DNA of 64,000 nt from Sediminispirochaeta bajacaliforniensis DSM 16054 (GCF_000378205.1 NZ_KB899408.1:62001-126000), one strand, 5' to 3'; counted from the first letter of the stretch, positions 53,039-62,019 are shown. Notes: generated by a model not told the origin, from the letters alone. Numbers and translations are program-made.

Positions 53039-53538
53039 AGCTCTCCAATCGCAAAATTCGTTTTATGATCGCATTTTCAATGTCTGTTTCTGACATCTAC
53101 GAAATGAACTAAGAAAAAAGTCACGATAGCACTTAACCAGTCTCGCATTTTTAGTTTTAGACCTCAAGAGGGCTTATGCAATGGTTCCCACCAAGAGACA
53201 TCCCCATGACATTGATTTTGGTAGTGTCAATAATCTTGCGCAAATTCTTTTTGCCTCAAACTAAAGAATTTACTTATGAGACCTGATGTTCTTCCTGATC
53301 GAAGTCAATCAACAGGTCTATATTCAGATACTTCCGAACGCCCCATATAGCCGGCGACCGTTCCTCCGGCACCGTCCAAACCGTGATTGTCCCTGTGTTT
53401 TGAGTCGAATCCCTCTCTGGAAAGCCGCTTTTCGGTCGCGCTCGGAGATAGTTTTTCCTATGATTAAGTGGCACGTGCTCTCCGGGCGGCGCTATCTGCA
53501 GGCTCAGTGACAGCGCCCGAAGACGCTGATCTGAACGC
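53039..53538. other. 500-bp stretch with no recognised gene; left edge of mosaic region
   Basis: The first 230 bp are AT-rich, from about 53330 on the DNA is GC-rich like the chemoreceptor that follows. A minus-strand open frame of 66 codons (53274-53474) ends in LLIDFDQEEHQVS and is not recognised; it might be a fragment of an unknown gene. No repeat of the tRNA 3' end was seen. Confidence 0.4.
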
Positions 53539-55017
53539 CTATTCGTCGGCGAGTGCGAGAGCGTTGGCCGTCGTCATCAACCCCTCAGCGGACTCCACGG
53601 TATGGCTCGTGCCGTCGGCAAGGGTCTGGAGGGCGGCGCTGATCTGCTGGATGCCCTGAGATTGCTCGTTTACGGCGTCTCGAATCTCGTTGGAGATCGC
53701 CATCAGGTTCTTCGCGTCGTTGAGGATGTCGGAGTTGGCCGAGGACTGCTCCTTCGTCGTTGTCTCGATGCCGGCGAGCATGTCATTTATCAGCTCGACT
53801 CCGTTGACGATCCGACCGAGCGCCTCCAGCGAGGTCTCGACGACCGAAGCGTTTTTCGTCGCGATCTCACGACCGCTGATCGACAGATTGAGCGCCTTGC
53901 TGATGTCGAGCTTGATCTCTTCGATAATCTGCTCGATTTCCTTCGACGACGTCTGCGAGTTTTCGGCGAGCTTGCGGATCTCGGTGGCGACCACGCTGAA
54001 CCCGCGACCGGCATCCCCGGCGTGCGCTGCCTCAATCGCCGCGTTCATCGAGAGTAAGTTGGTCTGTGCGGCGATCGAATTGATGACCTGAAGAATCTCG
54101 TCCACGGCGGCTGCCTTGTCGCTCAGTCTCGATATCTCGTCCGAGATCGCTATCAGACTGTCCGAGATCTCCTTGATTCCGCGAACCGATTCGCCGATCT
54201 CGGCTCTGCCGGCTTCTGCTGTCTCCACGCTCTCGCGAGACGCACTGGATGCCTTTGCCGCGTTGGTTGCGACGGACTGGACGCTCGCGGCCATCTCCTC
54301 GAGTCCCGAGACGGTCTCTTCGATCGTTCGGAACTGCCGTTCGGTGTTGCTGGAGATACTCTTGATGTTCTGAGCAAACTCCTCCGCCGTCGCCGAGATC
54401 TCGGTAGTGGTGGATGCTTCCTGCTCGATCGTCGACGCGAGTGTTTGCGACGACAGTTTGAGCTGATCCACGGCGGTCCCTAGTCGCACCTTCGTCGTCA
54501 CGTCGGAGACGAGCTCAAGATGGCCGATCCGCTTTTCCTTGTTGCGTCGGTCGTAGAGATACGTCGTGTCGACCTGGAAATTGCGATTGACGCCTTCGTT
54601 GGTGAAATAGGACCGGCTCAAACCACGCCGAAGCATCATGACTCCGCATTTTTCGGTATTGCAGATATCGGCGTTCCAGCGCGAGCAGTGCTCACCGAGC
54701 ACCTCCTCGCGGGTCACGCCGATGATGTTCTTCACCGGTTCGTTGATAAACGTCCACTTCATGTCCATGTCGGTTATCGACATCGGCAGATAGACGAAGT
54801 CGAGTACTTGCTCGTACCAGTGGTTCAGGTCCTTTGCGCCACCGGTTGCCCACAGTGCGGTGGTCGCTACCGACCCGCCGACGGCGACGAAGGTAACGAT
54901 AGACAGCACGATCGAGTCGATGTCGGCGACTTCATGCAGTACCATCCCCGCACCCATAAGGGCAACCGAGACCGCCGAGCCAATGGCTGTACCAAGGTTC
55001 GCACGCTTCAGATACAT
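53539..55017 (-). CDS. GC-rich chemoreceptor with cysteine-containing PAS domain (492 aa)
   Basis: Methyl-accepting chemotaxis protein. Seen: two N-terminal membrane helices with a very short outside loop (about residues 10-60), a PAS-type cytoplasmic sensor (about 70-190) carrying Cys-X7-Cys-X4-Cys in [15 protein letters not shown], then a signalling domain with tip [19 protein letters not shown]. No HAMP domain. The sensing is thus internal (redox, gas or metal) rather than periplasmic. The gene is clearly richer in GC than its neighbours and uses other codons (many CTC, GTC, ATC, GCG), which points to transfer. It has its own promoter and a strong leader hairpin. Confidence 0.93.
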   Translation of the reverse strand: MYLKRANLGTAIGSAVSVALMGAGMVLHEVADIDSIVLSIVTFVAVGGSVATTALWATGGAKDLNHWYEQVLDFVYLPMSITDMDMKWTFINEPVKNIIGVTREEVLGEHCSRWNADICNTEKCGVMMLRRGLSRSYFTNEGVNRNFQVDTTYLYDRRNKEKRIGHLELVSDVTTKVRLGTAVDQLKLSSQTLASTIEQEASTTTEISATAEEFAQNIKSISSNTERQFRTIEETVSGLEEMAASVQSVATNAAKASSASRESVETAEAGRAEIGESVRGIKEISDSLIAISDEISRLSDKAAAVDEILQVINSIAAQTNLLSMNAAIEAAHAGDAGRGFSVVATEIRKLAENSQTSSKEIEQIIEEIKLDISKALNLSISGREIATKNASVVETSLEALGRIVNGVELINDMLAGIETTTKEQSSANSDILNDAKNLMAISNEIRDAVNEQSQGIQQISAALQTLADGTSHTVESAEGLMTTANALALADE

Positions 55018-55032
55018 ACGTTCTCCTCGACG

Positions 55033-55057
55033 GTACCCGTGCGGATTGCACGGGTAC
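55033..55057 (-). promoter_or_regulatory. Perfect 10-bp hairpin in the leader of the GC-rich chemoreceptor
   Basis: GTACCCGTGC, 5-nt loop, GCACGGGTAC, placed at the predicted start of the transcript. It could be an operator or a 5' stabilising hairpin. Confidence 0.5.
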
Positions 55058-55065
55058 TAAACTCA

Positions 55066-55094
55066 ATTATAAATTTTAGGCATAGTGGATACAA
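55066..55094 (-). promoter_or_regulatory. Predicted promoter of the GC-rich chemoreceptor gene
   Basis: Minus strand: TTGTAT (55089-55094), 17-bp spacer, TATAAT (55066-55071), 49 bp before the start codon. Confidence 0.6.
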
Positions 55095-55364
55095 AGATCA
55101 AGAGGGAGTTCTGGGTTTTTCGTGCTCCGGCGCGACAGGGAATTACCCTTAAAACCGGGAGCTCTGTCCTGTCCGCTTCCCTCATCGTGAATGTGCTGCA
55201 GGCCGTGTTTTTCTCAAGTTTAGACGAATGTAAAAGAGTTGTACCCTTTTCATGGTCGGATTATAATACTCCCAGGTCATTTTGTTGGTTATCTACATGA
55301 ATTTCGTGATGATAAAGTGAGTTATATACAATTTCTTTTTTGAGAATTTATTGGAGTATTTTTC
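55095..55364. other. Intergenic junction region between GC-rich and AT-rich genes
   Basis: No gene is supported. GC content falls along the stretch, reaching a low AT-rich level just before the hydrolase gene. A 71-codon plus-strand frame (55085-55300) has no family features. Confidence 0.35.
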
Positions 55365-56282
55365 ATGAAGCAACTGAGGCTCTTTTCCATAATAATTATG
55401 GTTCTATTTATACTATCATGTTCTACAATTCCTTATTCAGGAATGGAGGTCATTTCAGAAACTGAAGGTTACAATTACTTTATTCGAAATAAAGAATCCA
55501 ACTCTTTGATCATTTATATTAATGGAAGTGGATATAAATCGGTTTTAGGCTTACAAGATCATAATCATAAATGGACTGAAACCACCTTATCCAATCCTCT
55601 TTCTCAGCATTTCAGAGATAGTTATAATATCCTTATCCCTGAGAAATTGGATTTTTCTCCAGGAGAAATATATTTGGACAATCCTGAAGTATTGAGTAAG
55701 TCGACAGTCCAAGCTCTTGGGCTAAGTTATTCTGGAAAAATTGACAGCTTCTTACGTAAGAACAATTTTGATGAGATTATTTTGATTGGAGCCTCAGAAG
55801 GCGGAGCACTGTTACCATTCATTTATAAGAATCTGGAATATAAAAATGAAATTGACAAGATGGTGATTTGGAGTGGAGGAGGTCTTAGCCAGCTGGAAGA
55901 ATTTCAAATTTTAAGAGATTCTTCTGTGGAAATGCCAGATCAATATCGTGAACTTTGCGGTCAAGTTATTGAGATGGCCGACACCATTAGTAAGGACCCC
56001 GAAGCTATCGATCGATATTACCTAGGACATCCATATATCCGCTGGAGTAGTTTTTTTGAGTATGAGCCCATTGAACTTATTAAAGACATAAAAATCCCTA
56101 TCCTTTTCATTCATGGTGAACTGGATTGGTCGACACCAGTTGAATCAACACGAATAATTGAAGACTCAAACATTTCAGATTTATTTGATTTCTACTATTA
56201 TCCCAAAATGGAACATGGTCCTTCATCATTTTCTGAATTAAAAAAAGTTCTTAAAGACATTGAAACATGGCTAATTGGTTGA
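55365..56282 (+). CDS. AT-rich lipoprotein alpha/beta hydrolase (305 aa)
   Basis: Secreted or membrane-anchored serine hydrolase. Seen: a lipoprotein signal with lipobox LFILSC (Cys19); LIIYINGSG near residue 49; nucleophile elbow GASEGG (Ser about 145); acid residue in HGELDWSTP; and His in MEHGPSS near residue 285. The triad is therefore complete. GGAG lies 9 nt before the ATG. Base composition is much lower in GC than the chromosome around it, suggesting recent acquisition. Substrate (lipid, peptide or ester) is unknown. Confidence 0.85.
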   Translation: MKQLRLFSIIIMVLFILSCSTIPYSGMEVISETEGYNYFIRNKESNSLIIYINGSGYKSVLGLQDHNHKWTETTLSNPLSQHFRDSYNILIPEKLDFSPGEIYLDNPEVLSKSTVQALGLSYSGKIDSFLRKNNFDEIILIGASEGGALLPFIYKNLEYKNEIDKMVIWSGGGLSQLEEFQILRDSSVEMPDQYRELCGQVIEMADTISKDPEAIDRYYLGHPYIRWSSFFEYEPIELIKDIKIPILFIHGELDWSTPVESTRIIEDSNISDLFDFYYYPKMEHGPSSFSELKKVLKDIETWLIG

Positions 56283-56494
56283 ACGTTCCCGACGGCTCTG
56301 CTTACTGCGTGCGTATCGGCACCTCCCTTAAGTGAAGCTAACAGTCGTTTTGAAGCAGAAGCCGGTACAACAATCTGGTACTCACTTCGAGGACTATATT
56401 CGACTGCGGGCAGATATGGCGCCAATTCTGTTCCCAAATCTGCTAACACTAAAGAAGTATAGCGATAACTACTTAATACAGCAACATTTACTTA
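56283..56494. other. Region between hydrolase and tRNA, no gene seen
   Basis: About 210 bp downstream of the tRNA 3' end, where elements often insert. A minus-strand 83-codon frame overlapping the hydrolase is not credible. No terminator or att-like direct repeat is evident. Confidence 0.35.
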
Positions 56495-56568
56495 TGGGCC
56501 CAGCAGGACTTGAACCTGCGACCCTCTGATTATGAGTCAGATGCTCTAACCAACTGAGCTATAGGCCC
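56495..56568 (-). tRNA. tRNA with CAT anticodon (Met elongator or Ile2)
   Basis: A 74-nt cloverleaf folds fully: acceptor GGGCCTA/TGGGCCC with one G-U pair, D-arm GCTC...GAGC, anticodon stem TCTGA/TCAGA with loop CTCATAA, T-arm GCAGG/CCTGC with TTCAAGT, discriminator A. The 3' CCA is not encoded. CAT reads AUG, or AUA if the C is lysidine-modified; the sequence alone does not settle which. Confidence 0.95.
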
Positions 56569-56629
56569 GAAGTGAGGCTTATCATAGCCTTCTCTTTTGC
56601 AGGCTGTCAAGAGATGATACGAGATGACA

Positions 56630-56658
56630 TTGACGATTGACCAATCGGGAACTACACT
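56630..56658 (+). promoter_or_regulatory. Predicted promoter of the GAF kinase/alarmone synthetase pair
   Basis: TTGACG (56630-56635), 17-bp spacer, TACACT (56653-56658), 33 bp before the kinase start. Confidence 0.5.
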
Positions 56659-56691
56659 AAAAGAAATGGGAGATCCTGCGCATAGTTACGT

Positions 56692-57879
56692 ATGAGAAAC
56701 CTTAATGATAAAAACTGTGGATCTGCTTATTCACGGTCGGATTTTTTTGCTTCGCTTGCGGTACGATATCTTCAATTTCCCTTAGGGGAGATCGACTATC
56801 GACAAGTAGGTCATGATCTTGTCTCTCTTTCAGGTGCTCAATCTGTCTTCCTCAATCTATATGTGGCAGATAAACATTGTATTGAAACCAAGGCCTTCGC
56901 TTCTTCCCTTGCAGAGGGTGCGGTGCCTTCTTGCGGCCCCTCTTTTGTCGGCCGATCTTGGCCTGTTGATGATGCGGCTGGTAAGATTTTTACATCCTCC
57001 GAGCTCATCCCTGTTAATGCCGAAACCGGTGGAGGGTCGGATACCATGGCACATAGTCTTTTTTCCCGTTTCGGGGAAGTCGGACTATGGGCTCTCGGCC
57101 TGTTCCATGATGGACGGTTTTTGGGGAATTTCTTCATGGTATTTGATGAAGGGAGGCAGAAACCGGATAGAAACGGTATCGGCACCTTTGCCGAGATTGT
57201 GGTTCACCTGCTGTTGCGAAAAGAGAGGGAGCGGCAATTGCAGCAGAACCTTACGGAGAAGGATCTGATCCTCAGGGAATCCCATCATCGCATTAAGAAT
57301 AATCTTTCGCTTATATCCAGCCTTGTCGCCTTGCAGGGAGAACTCCTTTCTCCTGAGCTGGCAGGCTTGCTGTATCCGATAATCAACAGGATCAATGCTA
57401 TTGTATTGATCCACGAGCAGCTCCACGAGGCGGGTAGCGATGGAAAACGGGTTTGTTTTGAAGCATATGTGAAACGTCTGGTGGGAGAGCTTGCCGATTC
57501 TTTTCGTTCTGACTACTCCGGAATAATGCTCTCACTTCTTCGTGCCGACCATGCCCTTTTTGAGGATGGGACCGCTATTCCCCTTGGCATTATTTTGACC
57601 GAGCTGGTAATGAACTCCTTTAAACACGCCTTTGAGGGCTTGTCTGGAGGACGAATAGATGTTTCTTTTATGTGTGAAGACCGGACCGCCCAATTGATTG
57701 TGCAAGACGATGGCAGGGGCATGGTCAGTTCGGAAATACCAAAACCGGACAGAGTAGGGGCCTCGCTCGGGCTTGTTTTGGTGGAATCCCTGACTGCTCA
57801 ACTTCAGGGGCACTGGGAACAATCGATGGGCGAGAACGGCAGAGGATTGAAGAATATCGTTGCTTTCCCTCTACCGTGA
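56692..57879 (+). CDS. Cytoplasmic GAF-type sensor histidine kinase, HisKA_2 (395 aa)
   Basis: Soluble kinase. Seen: a GAF-like sensory region (about 20-185), then the HisKA_2 box ESHHRIKNNLSLISSL (His near residue 199) as in the HWE/HisKA_2 kinases, and an ATPase domain with ILTELVMNSFKHAF, DDGRGM and a GASLGLVLVESL segment. No membrane helix, so the signal is internal. No response regulator gene follows; instead an alarmone synthetase gene starts 22 bp after it. The ribosome site at the ATG is weak. Confidence 0.9.
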   Translation: MRNLNDKNCGSAYSRSDFFASLAVRYLQFPLGEIDYRQVGHDLVSLSGAQSVFLNLYVADKHCIETKAFASSLAEGAVPSCGPSFVGRSWPVDDAAGKIFTSSELIPVNAETGGGSDTMAHSLFSRFGEVGLWALGLFHDGRFLGNFFMVFDEGRQKPDRNGIGTFAEIVVHLLLRKERERQLQQNLTEKDLILRESHHRIKNNLSLISSLVALQGELLSPELAGLLYPIINRINAIVLIHEQLHEAGSDGKRVCFEAYVKRLVGELADSFRSDYSGIMLSLLRADHALFEDGTAIPLGIILTELVMNSFKHAFEGLSGGRIDVSFMCEDRTAQLIVQDDGRGMVSSEIPKPDRVGASLGLVLVESLTAQLQGHWEQSMGENGRGLKNIVAFPLP

Positions 57880-57901
57880 CTCTACTTGGAGGTGCGCTTA
57901 T

Positions 57902-59098
57902 ATGGAGGTTCCGATTATTTATCCGGACAGGAAACGGCTTGAGGTCGCTTATAGAAAGAGATTGCCTTGTCTGGAACAAGAGCGTGAAGGCCTTGAATTA
58001 CAATTGAAAAACCTGCTTCAGACAGAAGAAATAAAAGCCACGGTAAAGGGCCGGATAAAGGCCTTCGACAGTTATTATGCAAAACTTCTTCGTAAACTCG
58101 CTTCGACGCCGGTGGAAAGCTTATCCGAGCAAGAGATTGATACGCTTATTCAGGACCTTGTCGGTGTTCGTATCTTAACACCTTTTCTTGAGTCTGTTAC
58201 GGATATAGAGCGGCTTGTACGTGGCCGTTTTTCAGTCTTTGAAGTTGAACGTAAAGGAGAGGAACAGAGCTTTTGTGAGTTTGGCTATCGTTCTATCCAT
58301 TTAAATATACGTCTTGATTCCGGACAGGTTTGTGAAATTCAGATACGAACGATCCTCCAGGATGCCTGGGCCGAGGTTGAGCATGAGCTGGTCTATAAAG
58401 GGAGCTTCAGTCCCTTCGATGAGCCGTTGAAACGTAAACTTGCAGCCCTCAATGCGACCCTGTCGCTTTCCGATATCATTTTCCAGGAGGTTCGCGATTA
58501 TCAAAGAAAGCTAAACAGGGAACTCAGGCATCGAAGGGAAACCTTCGAACGCCAGGTCAAAACAGAACTTTCCGGAACTTCTCCTCTAACGATGATGGAG
58601 AATCTTCCTTCCCATGAAAATATCGACGATTTAGACCAGTTGCTTTTACACGCTTTGCAGGTTCACAATAGTGGAGATTACGGCGGGGCCGTGGCTCTCT
58701 ATGGAAAGATCCTTGCCGGCCCCTTGTCTAAGGAGATCCGGGTTATAACCCTTATGCATCGCGGCATGGCCCGCTTCGCCGATGCCGACTACGCCGGGGC
58801 CGAAGAGGATTTTCTTGCGGCCCTCTCTTTGGAGGGACATAGGGGAAAAGCCCACTACTACCTTGGGATTTTATACCGGGTAACGGGTAGGCCCGGCCAA
58901 GCCCTTAAGGCATTTTCAACGGCTTTGGAGATAAATCCATACCACTTTGAATCGTTGCTGGGCTCGGCACGGGCTTTGTATGATCTTGGGGATACGGAAG
59001 AGGCTCTGAGTTGCTGCGATAACGCTTTAAGGCTTGTGCCTGATGACGAAGCTGCCCTCTTGTTGCGGCGGACTGTAGTCAGGAAACTTGGACTTTAA
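57902..59098 (+). CDS. (p)ppGpp synthetase-TPR fusion (398 aa)
   Basis: Small alarmone synthetase without the hydrolase (HD) domain, fused to tetratricopeptide repeats. Seen: synthetase (about 45-215) with KGRIKAFDSYYAKL, Asp85 in DLVGVRIL, FGYRSIH (127-133), EIQIRT (145-150) and AWAEVEHELVYK, all catalytic motifs being intact; then three to four TPR-like units (about 240-385; ALQVHNSGDYGGAVALYGKI, GKAHYYLGILYRVTGRPGQA, ESLLGSARALYDLGDTEEAL). The ATG at 57902 has GGAGGTG 7 nt upstream. No hydrolase is near. The TPR part probably binds a partner that tunes synthesis. The last 20 bp overlap the convergent gene. Confidence 0.9.
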   Translation: MEVPIIYPDRKRLEVAYRKRLPCLEQEREGLELQLKNLLQTEEIKATVKGRIKAFDSYYAKLLRKLASTPVESLSEQEIDTLIQDLVGVRILTPFLESVTDIERLVRGRFSVFEVERKGEEQSFCEFGYRSIHLNIRLDSGQVCEIQIRTILQDAWAEVEHELVYKGSFSPFDEPLKRKLAALNATLSLSDIIFQEVRDYQRKLNRELRHRRETFERQVKTELSGTSPLTMMENLPSHENIDDLDQLLLHALQVHNSGDYGGAVALYGKILAGPLSKEIRVITLMHRGMARFADADYAGAEEDFLAALSLEGHRGKAHYYLGILYRVTGRPGQALKAFSTALEINPYHFESLLGSARALYDLGDTEEALSCCDNALRLVPDDEAALLLRRTVVRKLGL

Positions 59099-59993
59099 CC
59101 TTGCTTTCGCTTTTCTCGTTGTTTTGGGTATCGGCAGCTGCGTTACGATCGTAGGTATAAAGGAAATTGAGCAGCACCTTGTCGACGGGGTTTTTTTCCC
59201 CCTCTTTTTCGAATCGGTTGTACAAAGCCAAGATGTAGTTCCGGATCTCCTCCGCTGCCCCGATACCGTTATCCGGTTTCGATAAAAGGTTGGTGATTAC
59301 CTTTCGGGCAAGTTCTGGAGAAACGCGGCTTTTGCCCGATGAGAGGACGAAAAGGCCTGCCGCCACACAGTTCACGCTGTGCTGTTTTAGAAAAAGGATG
59401 CTGTCGGTGATGGAGATTGCCTGTTCCCAAAGATAACGCTTTTCCTTCTCGTAGAGCGTCGGATCTTTGGCGTATCGATCGATAATGTCACAGATTTTGT
59501 GAAAATTGTAGCTCACAATCTCGACATGAAGGCTCGGAACGCAGAGAAGGTGAGGGTCGGAGAGATGTATCAGTCTGAAATAGAGACCGCCAACATGTTG
59601 CGGCCGGTCGGTGGTCGACATACAACGTCGATAGATCTTTGCGCTTTCGAGATAGAGTTCGCTGATCCCATCCACATAATCACTGATATCCTGGAGTACT
59701 ACTTCACCGAATTCCCGATAGAGAAAAAGAAGGGAACGTATCCAGAGATGGGTAAATGAAAGGTAGAGCTTTACCTGTTTTGGAGAAAAGGGGATCTTTC
59801 TATCCAGCGGGTGGTCGACGTTGACCACAGGGGTTTTGACCAACCGGAACTTTCTTGCAAACTGAGGCAGAAAAAAGTGGCGTACTATGACGTGTACGAC
59901 CCGAAAGGCGGCCTTGAAGCTTTTTTTTCGAGTCATGAAGATGAGGGCTCCCAAAACAGCAGGTTGCTTGCTGATACGGTTCGGAACATCCAT
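59079..59993 (-). CDS. Unrecognised protein in a radical SAM operon (304 aa)
   Basis: I do not recognise this protein. It is basic at the N-terminus, mainly helical in appearance, has aromatic-rich helices (LYLSFTHLWIRSLLFLY, residues about 77-93), the segment CVPSLHVEIVSYNFHK (about 155-170), which superficially recalls a PAP2-type PSxxH motif, and a charged C-terminal tail. No signal peptide or clear transmembrane helix. It starts 3 bp after the radical SAM gene with AGGA upstream, so it is in that operon and could be its substrate-binding partner or a modifying enzyme. Confidence 0.7.
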   Translation of the reverse strand: MDVPNRISKQPAVLGALIFMTRKKSFKAAFRVVHVIVRHFFLPQFARKFRLVKTPVVNVDHPLDRKIPFSPKQVKLYLSFTHLWIRSLLFLYREFGEVVLQDISDYVDGISELYLESAKIYRRCMSTTDRPQHVGGLYFRLIHLSDPHLLCVPSLHVEIVSYNFHKICDIIDRYAKDPTLYEKEKRYLWEQAISITDSILFLKQHSVNCVAAGLFVLSSGKSRVSPELARKVITNLLSKPDNGIGAAEEIRNYILALYNRFEKEGEKNPVDKVLLNFLYTYDRNAAADTQNNEKSESKVKVQVS

Positions 59994-59996
59994 GGC

Positions 59997-61190
59997 TTAG
60001 TATCCTATAATCTTTTTTCCAAAAAGCATATTTTGGTAGCAACGTACACACCCGGGCATCAACCCCTTTTCGCTTTCTTTCAAAACATGGCGAAATTTTC
60101 TTGCCCGTTCGTTATTGTAGATCTGATAAAAGGAATCTTCCTCCATGATATTTCCAAGGACGTAGTCGGGATAGTCGCTGCAGAAATAGACATCGCCGTT
60201 GTAATCTATATTTCCCTGGAACCAGGGAATGGCGCATTGGTCCCTGACCGGCTGCTCGAGTTGTGAATAGTAGGTGCCGATTTTTTCCGGCTTGATTGCA
60301 GGGACCGTGATGATGGGGTAGCCATTTTTCATCGAATGGACCTTCTTCAGTACCTCTGCAAAGCGCTCTCCATCGATCCCTTCGTTGTATCCGTTGGCAA
60401 AGCCCTCCAGGCAATGGATATCGGTATCAAGCTTCTCTTTCACAAAACGCTTATGCTGTCCGATGATGTTGCTATTTGTGTATGTTCCGAGATTGATGAT
60501 ATGCCATGCGATCCCGAAATCCCTTGCCGCTTCGGCCAGTTTGTCGAGGTATTGGTAGTTAAGCCGGCTGATGGTGGTGACGATGCCCATGTAGGGGCGA
60601 TTGCTTCCTTGTAACTTTTTTTGCTTGTTGATTTCTGCAAAACCTTCAACGACCCTTTTGTAGGAACCGGACCCACGAATCGTGTCGTTGATATCTTCAA
60701 AGCCGTCGAGACTGACGAAAAGTGCGTGCCACCTGTCCCTGACGATCTGCTCGGCTCGTGCCTTCAGAAAGGTTCCGTTGGTATTGACGCTTAAAAGATT
60801 TCCTTTCTCAACGACATACCTGCCGAACTCCATGATATCCGGATAGATAAATGGCTCACCACCCCAGACATAAAAAAGCGGCTTATGAGGGGATACCTCA
60901 TCGATAAGCCGCTTATAGCGCTCGATCGGGACCAGCTTTTTTGCCTCTTGGATCGCGTAATCACCTTTCAAAACACCGGCTTCTCCACGTTGATTACACA
61001 TAACGCAACGCAGATTACAGAGAGGGGTGATCCGAAAGGTCAGGAGACTCATCTCGTTACTGGTTTCGGGATGAAATCTTCGGTCGACTATTGCAGCCTT
61101 TTTCTTCCTGCCGAAACCGCTGACAAGCAGTTTTGCCATATCCGGATCTTTCAGCAGTACCTCCGGCACAACCGAGAAGTTATGTTTCAT
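59997..61190 (-). CDS. Radical SAM protein with SPASM-like domain (397 aa)
   Basis: Radical S-adenosylmethionine enzyme. Seen: the 4Fe-4S triad CNLRCVMC near residue 63 (C-x3-C-x2-C), the glycine motif YVWGGEPFIYPD (about 112) and SVNTNGTF; then a C-terminal extension with cysteines (CAIPW, VYFCSDYPD, PGCVRCYQN) like SPASM/twitch domains that hold auxiliary clusters. Such enzymes modify peptides, sugars or enzymes. Start ATG 61190 with AAGGAA 7 nt upstream. It lies 4 bp after the short-chain dehydrogenase gene, in a three-gene operon. Confidence 0.92.
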   Translation of the reverse strand: MKHNFSVVPEVLLKDPDMAKLLVSGFGRKKKAAIVDRRFHPETSNEMSLLTFRITPLCNLRCVMCNQRGEAGVLKGDYAIQEAKKLVPIERYKRLIDEVSPHKPLFYVWGGEPFIYPDIMEFGRYVVEKGNLLSVNTNGTFLKARAEQIVRDRWHALFVSLDGFEDINDTIRGSGSYKRVVEGFAEINKQKKLQGSNRPYMGIVTTISRLNYQYLDKLAEAARDFGIAWHIINLGTYTNSNIIGQHKRFVKEKLDTDIHCLEGFANGYNEGIDGERFAEVLKKVHSMKNGYPIITVPAIKPEKIGTYYSQLEQPVRDQCAIPWFQGNIDYNGDVYFCSDYPDYVLGNIMEEDSFYQIYNNERARKFRHVLKESEKGLMPGCVRCYQNMLFGKKIIGY

Positions 61191-61194
61191 GATG

Positions 61195-62019
61195 CTATTC
61201 CTTTTTGCCGGTAAGGCCCATAACTGAAATTCGCATAATTGTCGCAAGAAAGGTGTCGGAGAGCAATGCCCCGAAGAATGCCGAAATTTGGTTGCCGAAG
61301 CCAGGTATCACCCTTGCCTTTCCGGCAAGCAGCGCCCTGACCGCCGAGCGCGCAACTCGGTCGGCAGACATCCCCTTCCGAAATGAAAAGCTGCGGTACT
61401 TCTGGCTTTCGATTCCGGCAGCTACATCGAATCCTGTTCGTATGAATCCCGGCTCCAGCAAGGTGACGGAAACTCCGCTGCCGTATAACTCCGCCCGCAA
61501 GGCAAGAGTAAAGGTGTGAACAAAGCTTTTTGTCGCACCATAGCCGGCGAAAAAGGGCATCGGCTGTCCTCCCGCAAGGGAGCCGACATTCAGGACGTTT
61601 CCCTTTCCTCTATCCGTTAGCATCGGTACAAAAAGCCGACACATGTTTGCTAGGGACTCTATATTCAATTTGATCATTGCGGCGAGGTCGTCTTTGTTTT
61701 GTTTGATCACAGGACCAAAAAGCCCTCTTCCCGCATTGTTTACCAATATCTCCAGCGGCGTATCTTCCTCGGTACAGAGGGCGGAAACCTCTTCGGCAAG
61801 CCGTTCTATTGCCCCCTCTTCGACGAGATCGCAAGGTATGATCTTAACCTTCGGAGCGCCGCATGTAAGGCACTCTTGTGCCCCTGAAGCAAGAACCTCT
61901 TTCCTTCGTCCGCAGAGAATAAGAGGATAGGATCGGGCAGCCAGCAATTTTGCCATTTCCAGACCAAGCCCGGACCCCCCTCCTGTTATTAAGGCGTATC
62001 CTTTTTGGGTGCTTTCCAT
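61195..62019 (-). CDS. Short-chain dehydrogenase/reductase (274 aa)
   Basis: NAD(P)-dependent oxidoreductase of the SDR family. Seen: the cofactor motif TGGGSGLG, LVNNAGRG, catalytic Ser in NVGSLAGGQ, YGATK (Tyr and Lys) and the PGFIRTGF segment; the C-terminus is extended and hydrophobic (FGNQISAFFGALL, then MRISVMGL), a trait of lipid- or membrane-associated SDRs. The ATG at 62019 was chosen at the start of the Rossmann fold; no clear ribosome site is seen. First gene of an operon with the radical SAM protein. Confidence 0.9.
   Translation of the reverse strand: MESTQKGYALITGGGSGLGLEMAKLLAARSYPLILCGRRKEVLASGAQECLTCGAPKVKIIPCDLVEEGAIERLAEEVSALCTEEDTPLEILVNNAGRGLFGPVIKQNKDDLAAMIKLNIESLANMCRLFVPMLTDRGKGNVLNVGSLAGGQPMPFFAGYGATKSFVHTFTLALRAELYGSGVSVTLLEPGFIRTGFDVAAGIESQKYRSFSFRKGMSADRVARSAVRALLAGKARVIPGFGNQISAFFGALLSDTFLATIMRISVMGLTGKKE

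Noticed and set aside
53274-53474. 66-codon minus-strand frame ending LLIDFDQEEHQVS
   Set aside because: No recognised family and no ribosome site; kept only as a note in the intergenic entry.
53039-53538. Copy of the tRNA 3' end as an attachment site at the far side of the mosaic region
   Set aside because: Reading both strands by eye, no repeat of the tRNA end (GGGCCCA with flanks) was found.
56278-56360. Possible integron attC site (GTTGAAC and a later CTAAC) after the AT-rich hydrolase
   Set aside because: The two core sites are in the wrong order and the second does not fit the RYYYAAC core; no integrase gene.
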